A stretch of 64,000 bases of DNA, taken from Rhizophagus irregularis. Lineage: Eukaryota > Glomeromycota > Glomeromycetes > Glomerales > Glomeraceae. The translations under genes were made by a program, and so were the position numbers. The stretch spans positions 1,428,501 to 1,492,500 of the forward strand of contig NC_089456.1 in assembly GCF_026210795.1 (NCBI RefSeq), in the 5' to 3' direction. A model generated the notes under the pieces. That model was given only the letters and a program-made list of their open reading frames with translations. It did not search any database and was not told the DNA's origin. Below are positions 10,852 through 23,937 of this stretch, piece after piece (the stretch's first letter is position 1; each line of letters starts with the position of its first letter).

Positions 10852-13800
10852 ATGTTAGCATTCCAGAAAATTAATCAAACACCATCGCATTTATTTAGCG
10901 ACGAAGAAAAAGCGGAGACTAGGTCGATCGCTTCTTTCGAATCAAAGTTTAATAACAAAAAGAATATATATAATGGTCATCAATATATTGCTATAAGTCC
11001 AGATGGTACTCAGATAGTAACGTTAAATACCACAACTTATCAATTAAAATTATGTCAATCCGATAATATTTCAAAATTATATACATTGAATTATAATAAT
11101 TTTAAAAATGCTGATGCTCCTGCTGTAATATGGAGTTTAACTGTGTCTAATGAAATTACTTTGCCTGATAAAACAACTGATGTGTTAATTGCCGTCTCTT
11201 GCTTTGATGATGACGTCAATAATGCTGATTCAACTATTAAGCATACTTGGGTTATTTCTGTTGCAAGACAAGCAAGAATTTCTTCTGCAATTAATGATAT
11301 GGGCGGTATAATTAAATTCTTGGATGATGACAGCTCAGTTTGTGACAAGACAGATTTGATTCTTATAAATGCTTATGGGATTTCAAGATTATCTATTCAT
11401 CATGAAAAAATGAACCTTATGGTAAATGAAAATTATGATCAGGGTTGGTTTAAATTCTTTTCTGATAAAACCGTTGAACATTTTTATTTACCCAGTAAAT
11501 TATCAAGTAATGAAATTTCTAGTTTTTTTATTCAACAAAATATTGTGAAAGGTCGTTTTGTAGTAGAAAGTTATAAAGATAAAATACAAACTGTTGAAAT
11601 GTATAATTTGAAAACAGGTTTATTAGAAAACACTTTTCAAAAATCCGAAGAAACCGCTGCTTCAGTATTAGGAAGAGGTTATTCTTGTTTTGCTATTTCA
11701 AATAATGAATCTTTATTTGCTTATTGTCGTGGTGCAAATAGTATTACCATTTATTTAATGGAGAATGGTTTGGAAGTTACAACAAAAATATTTAAGGAAA
11801 CGAATATTCAAATCCTTTTTTTTGATTTTGTTAAGAATGATGAAAAATTATTGATCGTTATTGAAGAAGAAAGATATAAAGAAGATACTTCAGAAACTGT
11901 TATTACTCCTATTATTGTAGTTTGGGATTTATTTAGTAGTACTGATAATTGTGTTAGAAAAATCAATGATACTTTTTCATTATTTCCCGATAAATGTGAA
12001 CATCATCAAAAGTTGGCCAATTCTTCAGGATATCTTATTACAATTACAGATTATGGAAATATTACTTCTTTATTAGATGATTCAGAAATAGTTAAATTAA
12101 TAGATCCTATAAATTGTAATACGAAAAACATCATTCGACTTAATAAGTCTAATTCTTTCTCACCAACTGCCGTAGCAACTAATAATACCACAAATTATCA
12201 TTCAATTTACGATTCTTCTGGAAATTATTTGGGCTCTAAATTCGAAAATAGAATTATCATTAGGACTCCTGAACCTTGGATATTAAATAAAAATTATGAA
12301 CGTACTTCGGTTTATCTTGATGATAATAAAACCATTCAATTATTTATTGGAGAATCCACCGTTCAAGTATGGCATAAAAGAAAAAGTGAAACATCATCTT
12401 CAAAACTATCATTTTCATCATCTACGAGAGTTCTTGAATATATTTGGACGAATAATTCTAATGGACCAATGCAAATTCAATCTTTGGAAATTGGTCATAA
12501 AGAATTCTCATTAATATTATATATTCCTTCTAGAAATTCTCTTTCCGAACCTGGAGAAAAAATTATACTTGAATGGCCTGAAAAAGTCAATTGTCCAGTA
12601 CATGCTTGTCAAGCATTAGAATTTTTTAACGAGAAAAAAGATCAACCTTTAGATCCAAAAAGACAACATCAATTTGATGATTTGGTTCAACAAACTGAAC
12701 GCATCATTAAAAAATATTTGACTAAAAGTTTTGGTTTATGGAGAATGTTGGATATACGTTTTGATATTATGGCAAATTTAATTCGCGGTAACTGCACGTA
12801 TATCATTAAAAATATTTTATTTTCTATATCTGATGGGAAAAATAATCATTTGCATATTCCAAGATGTAATTCTTGGGGTGGACAACTCATAAAAGAGACC
12901 GATCTTGAAACCGCTATCGTATGTACAAAAGGAGGTTATCGTAAAGATACGATTATAGTTAAATATTTATTAGATTATTATTCAAATAATGCTTTAAAAT
13001 CTTCAAATTGGATGTTTACTGTTGCTAAAGCGATTCCAATCCTTTATGAATATAATTTAGAATTCTATGTTAAAGAATTATTTCAAAAACCTTGTTTTGG
13101 TGCTAGTGAAGTTTACTTGGATCAATCTAAAATTCGTGATAGTGACATGAATAAAAGTAATCACAAAGATGTTCATGCATTAAACGTAAATTTGGGTCTC
13201 ATCAAGAAGAAAGAAGAACGTAATAATTTCTTACAAAAATCATTTGTTCAGGGGAAACAAAGGTAAATATTAATATAATTAATAACTGATTGTGTCACAA
13301 ACAAATACAATTATTTTATTTCTAATCATTTTTTATTTTTTTAGTGGAGGGAAGATTTTTTCAGATATAGTGAACAAAACAATATCTACCAATAGTTCTT
13401 CACTTATTAATCAGGTTTACATGGTGCCACTTCCAGATTTTACCGTATATCCCGAGAAATTTGAAGATAAACGAGAAGAATACTGGAAGATTCCTCTCAG
13501 ATTTTTAAAATTATTATTTTGGCCTCGTGGTCATGTGATTAAAAAAAAGAATCACTTGAGTCCATTCTTGAGAATGATAAGAGAAGACAATAGTGCAGAA
13601 ATTTATGATAATCCATCAATGGCCGCAGTAATTGACTTTAAATGGAACGCAGCAAGAAATCATTTCTTAAGACATGGACTTATATACCTTGCATTTGCAA
13701 TAATTTTTGCATTGTTAAATGGTGCAATTCAAATAGAACAAGTAGAAGGAGGTTTTGACTTTGTGGGGTTAATCATTGCTCTTGTTTTATTTTATTGGTT

Positions 13801-15301
13801 GGGATTTTATTTATTGAATACTGAAAGAATTCAATTAAAATATGAGGGATGGAGAAGATATTTTGGACTTTACAATTTTTTTGACTTGTTTTCAGTCATT
13901 TTTCCATTAGTGATAACTAGTATAAGTTTGTACTATGAAATTAGTGCCGCATTTTCCCCAGAAGAAGAAAATGATGTTAAATATACAACTCAAAGTCAAA
14001 TTGTTACTATTCTTGTTTCGTTTGCAGTTTTAGTAATGTGGTTGGAACTTTTTTTGGTAAGATTTTGAATGAATATTTAATATACATAACGTATAAATAT
14101 TTAATATTAAATTTTTTTATAAAAATAGTTGTTGCGATATTTTGAAAGATCTGGAGCTTACATTTATATTATCGTCAATATCTTTAAGCAAATTATGCCT
14201 TTCTTAATCTTTATCCTAGTGGTTGTCCTCGGATTTGGTCATGCTATGTGAGTAAGATGTTAAAATAAGTAACTCAACATAATTCTATTGATCGATATTT
14301 TTACTAAAACTTCATAAAATTTTAATTTTTTTTTATAATAGGTTTGTTTTACTTAATAGTACTGAAACCATAGGTATTAAACCTGATGGTTCCTCCTTTC
14401 AAATCACTGATAATACTGATGGGACTGATGAGAATAAGGAACCATTACCATATAAAGTGGAACAAGTTATTGATGTGAATAGCATATCGGATAATTTTTA
14501 CTCAAATTTTGGTAAATCTGTGGAATCAGTTTTCTTTTGGACAGGTGGTCGTTGGGATCAATTAGAACAGTGGAATTTTTGGCCAGTAGATGTTTATTCT
14601 ATTATTGGTAGTATCCTTCTCGTTACAATTTTACAAAATATGTTGATCGCGATCATGACGTAAGTTTTTTATTAAAAATGTTATGTTTATAAATTACAAA
14701 AAAAAATAAACTTATAATATTTTATATATATATTAGTGGTGCATATGAAGATGCGAAAGAAATTGGTAGACATGCCGTATTAGAATATCGAGCGGAATTG
14801 ATCGAAGATTATGAAACGATCGAAAAGCCACTTGGAAGTAAAAGAGGAAATCCTCGATATATTTATTATATCGGAAAATCTGATTATATTGAAGAATGGT
14901 TAAGAAAATCCGAGAAAGCTAGAAAGCATCATGAAAATTTCTTGTCCAAGGTTGATGACAAAAATCCATGGGATGATGATGATAATAATGGTGATGATAG
15001 CGACAATGGGGGAGAATATAATTATCTAGAACTTTATTATTCTGAAACGGATTCTATTGCTTCAAAAGAACAAGAAGTTCCACTATCCTTATGTTGGTTT
15101 ATTGATGAAGATAGAGAAAAAATATTAACAAAATTTTCAACTACTAAACCAATTAATATTATTCAAGATGATGATCAAGATGAAACTAGAATATTGCAAG
15201 GAAAAATTCAATCAATGGAAAAAGAATTTTCTGGAAAATTAGATTCTATGGAAGGAAGTATCAAAAATTTAATCTTTTTAATACAAAATAAATCAAAATA
15301 A
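10852..15301 (+). CDS. TRP-like ion-transport-domain channel with long N-terminal domain
   Basis: Five exons: 10852-13262, 13345-14056, 14129-14247, 14342-14659, 14737-15301. All introns are GT...AG, 72-94 bp, and phases close without a break, giving 1,374 residues. The ATG at 10852 is the first in frame. Residues 1 to about 800 form a long region with repeated beta-strand-like segments (SPDGTQ, VWDLF, VQVWHK), suggestive of a divergent WD-like propeller. Six hydrophobic segments follow at about 915-932, 944-962, 978-1002, 1022-1041, 1057-1079 and 1164-1187. A pore loop with FFWTGGRWDQLEQW lies before the last one, which ends LQNMLIAIMTGAY. S5 ends FGHAM. This S1-S6 plan with a TRP-style S6 supports a plasma or internal membrane cation channel. 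The C-terminus has an acidic stretch (about 1230-1255) and a short coiled coil (about 1345-1370). The ligand and ion are unknown. Confidence 0.88.
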
Positions 15302-15901
15302 TTAATTTTTAAACTACACGAGAATTAAATAATATAGAGATCTTCGTCATAAGAATTTAATTAAACAAATAGAACATTTTAATACATTAATATCACAGGG
15401 CGTGCTAGCAAATGTTATGAAATCTTTATTAAGCTTTATTATTTATTTGTTAAGAATCACAATTAATAAACTTTTTTTTTGAATTTTTCTTTTTTCGCCA
15501 AGAATAATATAAATTACAAGAAATAGATAAAAAGTCACATGATAGTGAAATCTTCCCCCCGGTAAAAGCATTATATATTGAATTATAGTTTCTTTCATTT
15601 AGTTATACAAGAATTTTTGTACAAAAAAAATAATTTATTTATTTCTTTAAACGAATCAAATGATAAACAAATTTCGTCATTTTTTAAAAAATTGCAAAAA
15701 AAGTTACACGAAAAAAAAAATAAATTGTGCGAGTAAAATTCAATGCATTCACTATATTAATGTTTAATCTAATATTCTTTTAATTACTATATTTAACATC
15801 TAACACATAAAACCAAAATTATTATTACTGTATTATATCATTTATTTAAAAATATACTAGGTAACAGTGACCGTTAAATGTCCGAAGCGAACCGAACGGT
15901 A
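15302..15901. other. 3' flank of the channel gene, non-coding
   Basis: AT-rich, with no gene or structured element recognised; the channel gene's transcript end must lie here. Confidence 0.5.
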
Positions 15902-16466
15902 GGGTTAGATTGATACGGTCCAATCCGGTACGGTTCCAAAAAGACCGATCTTTCAGCCAGGACCGGACCGAACCGGTCTTTTGACCGACCGGTCCTTAAA
16001 TTTTTTAAAATTGTCTTGTTTATATTTATAACAGCGGTATTGTTGGTCAACGAGATAATGAAATACAGGTCGCACTAAAAATTATGACATTATTATTATT
16101 ACCAGATACCTTTGTTGTCATTGTATGATTGTAAACTAAGTATGACCCAAATAAAATCCCAAAGTTTAAGAGTAAAAATACTGGATAGAATTTTAAACCC
16201 TTTACGACTGTCAAAAAAAAAAATTGCAACCGGAAATAAAAATAAAATTATTATTCCTCGTACTTAAGCATCATTGAGGAATCAAATGATATTGATATTA
16301 CAAAATACCAAAATATGAAAATTTTGATATTTCGAAATGAAAACTATTAATAATATATAATTTATCATTTTTATATTAGAAGATAAATTCTATATCGGAC
16401 TGAAGACCGTGAAGACCGGTCCCAAGACCGATACAGGACCGGTCTTTGCCGGGACCGAACCAACCC
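15902..16466. mobile_element. TIR element with iterated ACCGGTC motifs, TA duplication
   Basis: It begins GGGTT and ends AACCC, with TA at 15900-15901 and 16467-16468. Inside each end are dense inverted GC-rich words (ACCGGTC, GACCGG, CGGTCC) at about 15915-15995 and 16395-16460. The middle is plain AT-rich DNA without a gene. Architecture matches the element at 1094-1936 (TA duplication, short terminal match, GC-rich iterated subterminal blocks) although the sequence differs. Confidence 0.6.
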
Positions 16467-16995
16467 TACAGCGAACGTCACGCTGTCATGATACAAATTT
16501 TCTTTCAAAGAGAAATTTTGTATTTTAATGATTTCGAATTTGATTAATAATTGTGATAATTTTAGTAAAATTTTTTTTTTTACAAATAGGATAAATTAGT
16601 ATAATTTAACATGATAACTATAAAATCAAACACTAAAATTAAATATCTTGTAATATAATTTTAAATTGTTTATGAAACTACGTTAAGATTTAAAAAATCA
16701 TTGAAATTAATCGGCTTTATTCAGACGGGCATGGTATGAAATCCCGAAACTTAAAATCCGACAGGCAAAATCCCGAAAATATATTTTGTTTTCATAAGAC
16801 CTGAGAGCAAATATACGTCACTATGAAGGGGTGACCCCTATCCAATAATTGTGTTACATGCTGGTCATTACAACCCCGTCAACTCCCTGATCAACATTAT
16901 AGAAACATGATTTCGATGACAAAATTGTTATATAAATTATTATTTTTTTGAGTTACATCCTTCTAATAATAAATTTTTTTTTTTATAATAAATAG

Positions 16996-17495
16996 GTTTT
17001 TTGAATATAACACCCGCCATTTTCGGTTATGGATTAAATTGTAGTTTAGGTGCGATTCCATATAAGATAACCACATTTGATGGACAAACGAGATGTCGTT
17101 TATTCCTTGTCAGTACAGCTCTTTCATATTTCGCCCTTTTTACTACAGTTGTTACATTAATGTTATCAAAATCAAGATGGGACAATAGAGAATTAATTCA
17201 ATCATCGAGTCGTAATCGTAAATTGCAAGCATTTTACAAAGTTCAAAAAGGTTCATTAGATAATGGTGAACCTGCATTATTCTTTTATTCAAGGAATACA
17301 TCTCCTAATAGTTTACATAGAACTAAATTAAGAAATTCAATTAAACATACTTTACCACCATCATCATCTCCTATTAATATTTCAATACCAGAACCTGAAA
17401 TGGCTGCTATTACAAAAGATAGTAAAGAGACTTCTATTGCTATTAATGATGAAAAAAATGAAAATGAAAAAGATGATTCAGTTTTGAAATATTAA
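16996..17495 (+). pseudogene. Orphan last exon of a membrane protein
   Basis: An open frame of about 166 codons follows directly after an intron-like acceptor (poly-T then ATAATAG at 16989-16995). It has no in-frame ATG near its start and ends in TAA at 17495. It encodes a hydrophobic segment (residues with TALSYFALFTTVVTLML, about 17120-17170) after a cysteine-containing GYGLNCSLG stretch. A polar Ser/Glu/Lys-rich tail typical of a cytoplasmic C-terminus follows. No upstream exons are recognisable between 16467 and 16990. The 5' part is probably lost, or lies too diverged to see. I do not recognise the family. It could be a live short gene only with an unseen first exon. Confidence 0.45.
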
Positions 17496-17639
17496 AAATT
17501 TACATTTGTTATAATATATATACATTTTTTATAATCTTAATATCTTAATTAACAAACATATGTTCTATACTATTTGAACTTTTTTTTTCTCTTTTCCTTT
17601 ATTTTATATTATATATTTAATAATAATTATAGAATTAAT

Positions 17640-18670
17640 TTAAAATTCACCCTAGGTTATTTTTTAATTTTAATCACCTTAGGTGAAATTCACCCCCTTG
17701 ATTTGTGTTACATTTCACAATTATTTATTTATTTATTTATCACGTTATGATTATAAAAAAAAAAAAATTTCTTTTCTAAAAAAAATTTTAAAAGCTTTGT
17801 TATTAACACATATTAAACACTTTGACTCAGTTTTGTTACTTATATCTTGTGAAGATACAGGTATTTTATACAATTCATAGTATATTTATTTCTAAATTTC
17901 TTTCGTATTATATTTTCTAACTTCAGAGCGTAATTTCGTCACTTTAGTCAAATGAAATCAACTTTCTTTATTAAGTGAAAGTTGTTCAGCTATGTCGAAA
18001 CTACTTATATCTTGAATATCATAAGCGTAGGTATAATACTTGTGGAAATATTCATGTTTTTTATAATAACAATAATTTTTGAATTTTTCGTTTTCCGTTT
18101 GTTAATTTCAGAGCGTAATTTCACTACTTTAGTCAAATGAAATCGACTTCCTTTATTATGTAAAAGTTGTTCACCGATGTCGAAACTACTTATATCTTAA
18201 AATTCATGAGCGTAGGTATAATACTTGTAGAGATATTCGCGTTTACGTAATGGCAATAATTTTCGAATTTTTCATTTTTTGTTTATTAAATTCAGAACGT
18301 AATTTCACTACTTTACTCAAATGAAATCGACTTTCTTTATTAAGTGAAAATTGTTCAGCAAGGTGGAAAACACTTACATTTTAATTTTCATGAGTGTAGG
18401 TATTATGTTTGCAAAGATATCCGTATTTTTCATAATGGTACTAATTTTCGAATTTTTCTTGCTAAGAATATAATTTCACCATTTTGGTCAACATTTTAGC
18501 TATCAAATTTTATAATGCTTTAATAAAGTAAAGAGAAAAATTTTTAATTTATAATTTATTAAAAAATCAGTTTTACTTTACATGTATAAATTTTAAAAAT
18601 CATATGACCAGGTGATTTTCACCTGGGGTGAGCGTTAAAATTACCCTCTCAGTTATATAATTTTTTAACA
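17640..18670. repeat. Tandem array of ~185-bp units between imperfect inverted ends
   Basis: Units starting CAGARCGTAATTTC begin at about 17924, 18109 and 18292, with a decayed fourth at about 18465. Each carries 'tttagtcaaatgaaatc', 'gtcgaaactacttatatctt' and 'gcgtaggtataatactt'. The array is bracketed by short related inverted motifs (CACCTTAGGTGAAATTCACC near 17676-17697 and AGGTGATTTTCACCTGG near 18610-18627), suggesting a mobile or satellite unit. No coding content. Confidence 0.6.
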
Positions 18671-18966
18671 TACTTCAGTTAAATTCAGGCAATGATACTT
18701 TTACATATCCAATAATACTTAGTTTAAAGATTTTTTTTCAGTGTTAAAAAAAAGATAATTTTTAATTTATAAACTTAACAGTTAATAAAATTATACTAAT
18801 TTATTTATGATTTTCTTACAATATAATTTCTAATAATAAAGTATAAAACTTTCTTAATAAATACTTATCTATTTATATAATATATAATAAGATTTTAAAT
18901 AAACATCTTAAATTGCTAATTTATAATTACATATAAAAATACATCTCTTGAAAAAATACATATTTG

Positions 18967-21900
18967 CTAAAAGAAATGTAAATGCCTTCTATTTCGAATA
19001 TAACTTACAACTTGATATAATCTTCCTACAATATTAATTGTAAGATTTATAACTGAAGTATATAAAGTTAATTTTGGAATAATGTCATATGTTATTGAAT
19101 TAAATTCAAATAATATCTAAAAAAAAAATAAAAGATTAAATTAGTATACCGTCAAATATAAAAAAAATAATAGATTATAATAATCTTAAAAAAATTGCAA
19201 TTACCTGAATGATTACTTGAGGAATATCTTCAATAAAAATGTTCGTAATACCACCCCAAAATATTATTGATTTAGCGGAATTGGAAAATGGAGCTTGAAA
19301 GATTTTTAATCCCGCCAAGTTTGATCCTAAAATACTTAAGATTTCAACATTGGCCCCTGATAATACTGTAAATACACTTGCAAGTCTAAAATTTTTCGTA
19401 AACCAATGAAAAAATTCTGGTCTCATGTTTTCCCCTGAAATTATTACAAACGCCATTATTATATTAAATCCTACTGGTAATGTAAAGAATATTAAGCTGT
19501 TGCAAAAAATTAAAGAATATTAATTAATTATATAGGTTTATTTTGATATTTTTCTTTGATATTAATATATTGTACCTTGGGATGTAGAGACGTGGTATGT
19601 CTTTAGAATTATTTACTAAAAAAAGAATATCCACAATAAAATCAAAAATAAATATGGCGACTTTAAAAATAGCAAAATTACGACCCTAAAAGAATTAATA
19701 GGTTTTAAATATAAAAAATTTAAATTAAAAAAGTAAAAAATTAAATTAAATTTCAAGATTTTAATTAGAAATACCTCTCTCTCTCTTAAATAAGCAAGAA
19801 CGAAAAGAACGACTAATATTATCACAGATATTATTATACCCAATAATTTGAACTTATATTCTTGCCAATAATTTGCTAAATATTTCAATTCAAAAAATTT
19901 TTTAAAACAAATAAATCATATGTTAATTAATCATGACTGAAATATAACAATTTTAATACTTACGTGCAGGGACAAAACCATAATTGGAGTCCAAATATGT
20001 GGTAGAATCACCCATTCCAATAAGAGTTTGATCTTTATATATAATTGCGTCATTAATATCTCTTATTATAGTGTTAACGTCTTTTTCATCTTGATTTTTA
20101 GTTTCCTCAATAAATATAGAGATCAAAAGCTGTTTTTGATTTGAACTGGGATCAATTTGGTTTACATTACTTTTACTTAGACGAGATAATTGTATTTGAA
20201 CCGTTTCAGCTATATCATTCAATAATTGATCAACAAATTGATCTTGATCACTAATTGATAAATTTTGAAAATATTTTGTTCCAGGTACGGTTAATCGAAC
20301 TAAACCAGATGTTGAACGAGTAATATCATATTCTTTTTCATTTATAAAATTAAATTTCCAAATATGTGCCCCAACGCCTAATAAAGGTTCTTTATAAGTT
20401 ATATCCTTAACAAAATTGTTTTCAATTTTGATAAAGTAATTTCCACTTATACCAAAAGTAAACCTAAATATTTGTATGATAACATTTTTATTATTATTAA
20501 ATATCTTGCATTTTGAATTATCATCAGTACAAGATATATTTTGACGTAATAAAATTGTTTGATCGTCTAATAGTTGATATATTAATAATCTACCATCTGA
20601 TAATTCTATTGGATGATTATAATTAATTGAAATATTATTAATACCTAAACCTACTGAAGAATTAATCTCAGGATATGTTGATATTATATTTGCATTTAAA
20701 TATCCGTTATCATCTACAGATTTAGGAACGTCAATCACATCGAAATTCCAAGAATTATAAGAATTACTATTCATTCCAATCCTGGAGAACAAAACAGTAT
20801 TATTTGGTAATATTAAATAATTACCCACTATATTAGATTGTAAAGATATACTTGTACCATTTTCAGTAAATAAAAAAATATATAGAAAATTTTGAGCTTT
20901 CGTACTACTTGAAACTAAATAACCACCAAATGGTAAATTACGTAATACTATAGTCATATTACTAATTACTGGAAAATTATAATGAATATTACTAGACAAA
21001 ACAATTGAACCAGATGATAAGAAGTTTATCTTAATATTATAATTTCCATTCCGAGATTTGGTGGTTATCAAAGAACAAGTTTGACCAACTCTCACGTAAT
21101 TAAAACCGCAAAATACTGATGAATATATTAATTCAGAGTATTGATTCTGATAAAGTAAAAAAGTTGTTGAACCATTTTTATTATAACCTATAAGTTCGAC
21201 AAATAATTCACCTTTTGGTGCTAACGAATCTATTGCTTTTATTGCATTAATACTATTATTATTATTATTATTTGTTAAATCTTCATAATATGCAATAGCG
21301 TAATCTCCATCAACAGTAGGAAAAATTGCAGAATTATCGATTGTGACATTATTATCAATCACTCCTTTAGCTAACGCTATAAATTTTCCATCCGAATCAA
21401 CTTTATATTGTTGCCACGTACTCGCTTCATCTTCTGAATATTTTACAACAATGAATCCTTTTTCTCTATCAATATTTAATTCCACTTCAACTTGATCTGT
21501 AAATTTAAATTTTCCAAAAGATGTTTTATCATATATTTTACCATCAAAATCGATTATAATACCATATTCTTCGTATGTATTGACATCATCAACATCTGTT
21601 GCATTATAATAAAGGACTAAAATTTGATTCTTCCTTATTAATTCATATTTTATAATATCATTATTATTTTTATATTTAAAGCAATAATTAAATTGTTGAA
21701 CTCCCTCTAACTTAATATCTTTAATAACGATCGTTCCATCGGTATTAATGATTCTTAAAGAAAACATTTCATAACTGCAATTTCCAATTATTCTTACTAC
21801 TACCGTACCATCATCGTATGTCCTTGCATCCCACACATGAGGTGGTACGCCTCCATAATCTATAACTTCAGTATATGAAATTTTTCTTATTTGTGCTTTC

Positions 21901-21989
21901 GTATTTAAAGGATATATGCATAAAATAATTATAATCAATGTAAATACTTTAATAAAAAGATTTCGTGAAATTGATCGCATTTTCCACAT
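18967..21989 (-). CDS. Ectodomain multi-pass membrane protein A (892 residues)
   Basis: Five exons, minus strand: 21989-19964, 19875-19775, 19685-19576, 19496-19205, 19116-18967. All sites are GT...AG and phases close without a break. A hydrophobic signal segment lies at residues 8-32. A large extracellular-type domain follows to about 675, rich in Asn/Ile/Ser with many N-X-S/T sites and scattered cysteines. Hydrophobic segments follow: one in exon 2 (after NYWQEYKF), one in exon 3 (IFKVAIFIFDFIVDILFLV), three in exon 4 and one in exon 5. Exon 4 contains FIEDIPQVIIQ, a Glu-Asp-x-Pro-Gln motif within a membrane span. Together they suggest a type-I-like ectodomain plus a six- or seven-span C-terminal region. 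It is the downstream paralogue of the gene at 23938-27008. I do not recognise the family by name; a receptor or sensor role is only inference. Confidence 0.82.
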
Positions 21990-23937
21990 TTTTTTGGGGG
22001 TATATTACGTTCAATAATGACACAATGATCCGTATTTATTATTAAGTACGTAACCCAAAAATTATTAGGATTAACTCGATAAAGAAGAAAGAAAAAGAAA
22101 AAAAGAAAAAAAAAGTATATAAAATATATATATATATATATATATACTGTATGTATATATATTATGGTTATTTTATATAAGCTTTAATTATAAAATGGTA
22201 TATTGGATTTTTTCCTCTTTTGTTAAATTTAAATTTACAATTTTCGCAATGAATATTTTATTAGATTAATATGACAATAAATTAAAATGATATTGGCATT
22301 ATCAAGTCTTATATCTGATATACTTCAATACGTCTATGAATAATATGGACTTCATACTATGTCTTAAAAAAGTCTGATAGGATCATCCGGGTTAGCGCTT
22401 CTAAAGGTTAATTCGTAGATCTTTACATATTCGTAGTAATTCAAAATTAGTAGATCAATAGTCTGATCATCAGTTTTTAACTCCTTAAGTTTACGTTAGC
22501 AATTTTTCAACATCCATATTTGATTTTCCGACATGGCAATTTCGAAAACATATTATTCCAAGATTATTCCTGTCAAGAAATTTTATCGAAAATTGAAAAT
22601 CATTTACCAAAATGTTTTGATTTTAATAAAATAAATTTATTAATAAGATTTTTGTCATCATATATTTATAGTCAATTTCCCATGGAATTTATGGATGAAA
22701 AATTTTCGTGTATGGAATTTTATTATATAATTAATTTTATAACTATCATGAAAAAATAATTGAATAGCCATCAATATAAACTGAAACGTTTAATTTATAA
22801 ATTCAATATTATTTGTATAATTATTTGACAAAATATTATTTCAAATTAAAGAAAAAATTTTATTATTATTAATAATACAAGTTACATTTTCGTAGGAAAT
22901 ATATTCCCGTTGGAAATGATTTCGATATAATGTCATTGAAAAAAAAATGATATATTGATAAAACGTCCTGGAAAATGACTTGTCGGTCGGAATGACTTGT
23001 CGGTCAATCGTTGTCGGACAAAGAATGTGTCAAAAAATGGCGATTAGATGATATATTAAAGAAAAACAAATTAGTATACTTTATTCTAAAATATAAAGTT
23101 TCACGTTTGAAGTTATCTTCATTTTTAAGGATTGATGTTCATTTTAAAAAGAATTTTTACTTATCGGTCGTACAAAAATTACGATGATCATTAATTACTC
23201 TAATTAATTGAATGTACCGGATATGGAAATATGGCTGAAACGTTTGTAATAAACATCACCTGAACGCCTCTTTTGCGGGGTACTTAAATTGCAATAGATT
23301 TTATTATCCGAGAGCGTAGTGAAGAACTATTTATTACGGAATCATAAAAATGGGTTATCCCATGTCATTATGCCTTACCCTTGCTTATAATACTGAATGT
23401 TACTTCATAACCTAGTTTTATAATTTATGATATATTTAAAATTTCGGATTTGTTTATTTATTTATTTGTTTGTTTATTTTATGGATAGTTGGAGAGGTTT
23501 AAAATTTCGGATTGAACACGAATTCGTGTAACTCGATTCTTTAAGAATGATCACATGATATATCATGTATGTTAGTTAAAAAGGGTACGGGACATTTCAC
23601 CGAAAACCATTTCGCCGAAAGGAAAAATAGGGTCAACTTTATAAACTCAGGCCAGATTATTTTTTCGGCGAATTGGTTTTCGGAGAAATGTTCCGATACC
23701 AGTTAAATGTTGTAATTCCAGTTAAATTTTTCATAAATTCGAGGTAAACTTAAGAATTTATCGTTAGCTTGAAGACTATGCTAACATTTGTAATTTCGCA
23801 ATAAATTGTAATGAAAAATTTGTACATTGTAAAAACTTATAAAGGATCAAAACAATTTTTTAATAAATATAATAAATATTAAAATAACAAATAATATATT
23901 AAATAAAATGGTTTAAATAAAAATTAGGTATATAAAA
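21990..23937. other. Intergenic stretch between the two paralogues
   Basis: It contains an AT dinucleotide microsatellite at about 22122-22146 and the foldback at about 23586-23701. A frame at about 22520-22759 (+) encodes about 79 residues with no ATG at its start and no recognised family; it may be a gene relic. The rest is non-coding. Confidence 0.5.
23584..23701. mobile_element. Short foldback/MITE, ~38-bp arms
   Basis: GGGACATTTCACCGAAAACC...TTTCGCCGAAA at about 23588-23621 is repeated as an imperfect reverse complement (TTTCGGCGAA...GGTTTTCGGAGAAATGTTCC) at about 23662-23697, with a loop of about 40 bp. The boundaries are uncertain. Confidence 0.55.

Noticed and set aside
11091-11348. 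Minus-strand frame inside the channel gene
   Set aside because: Antisense shadow of the first channel exon.
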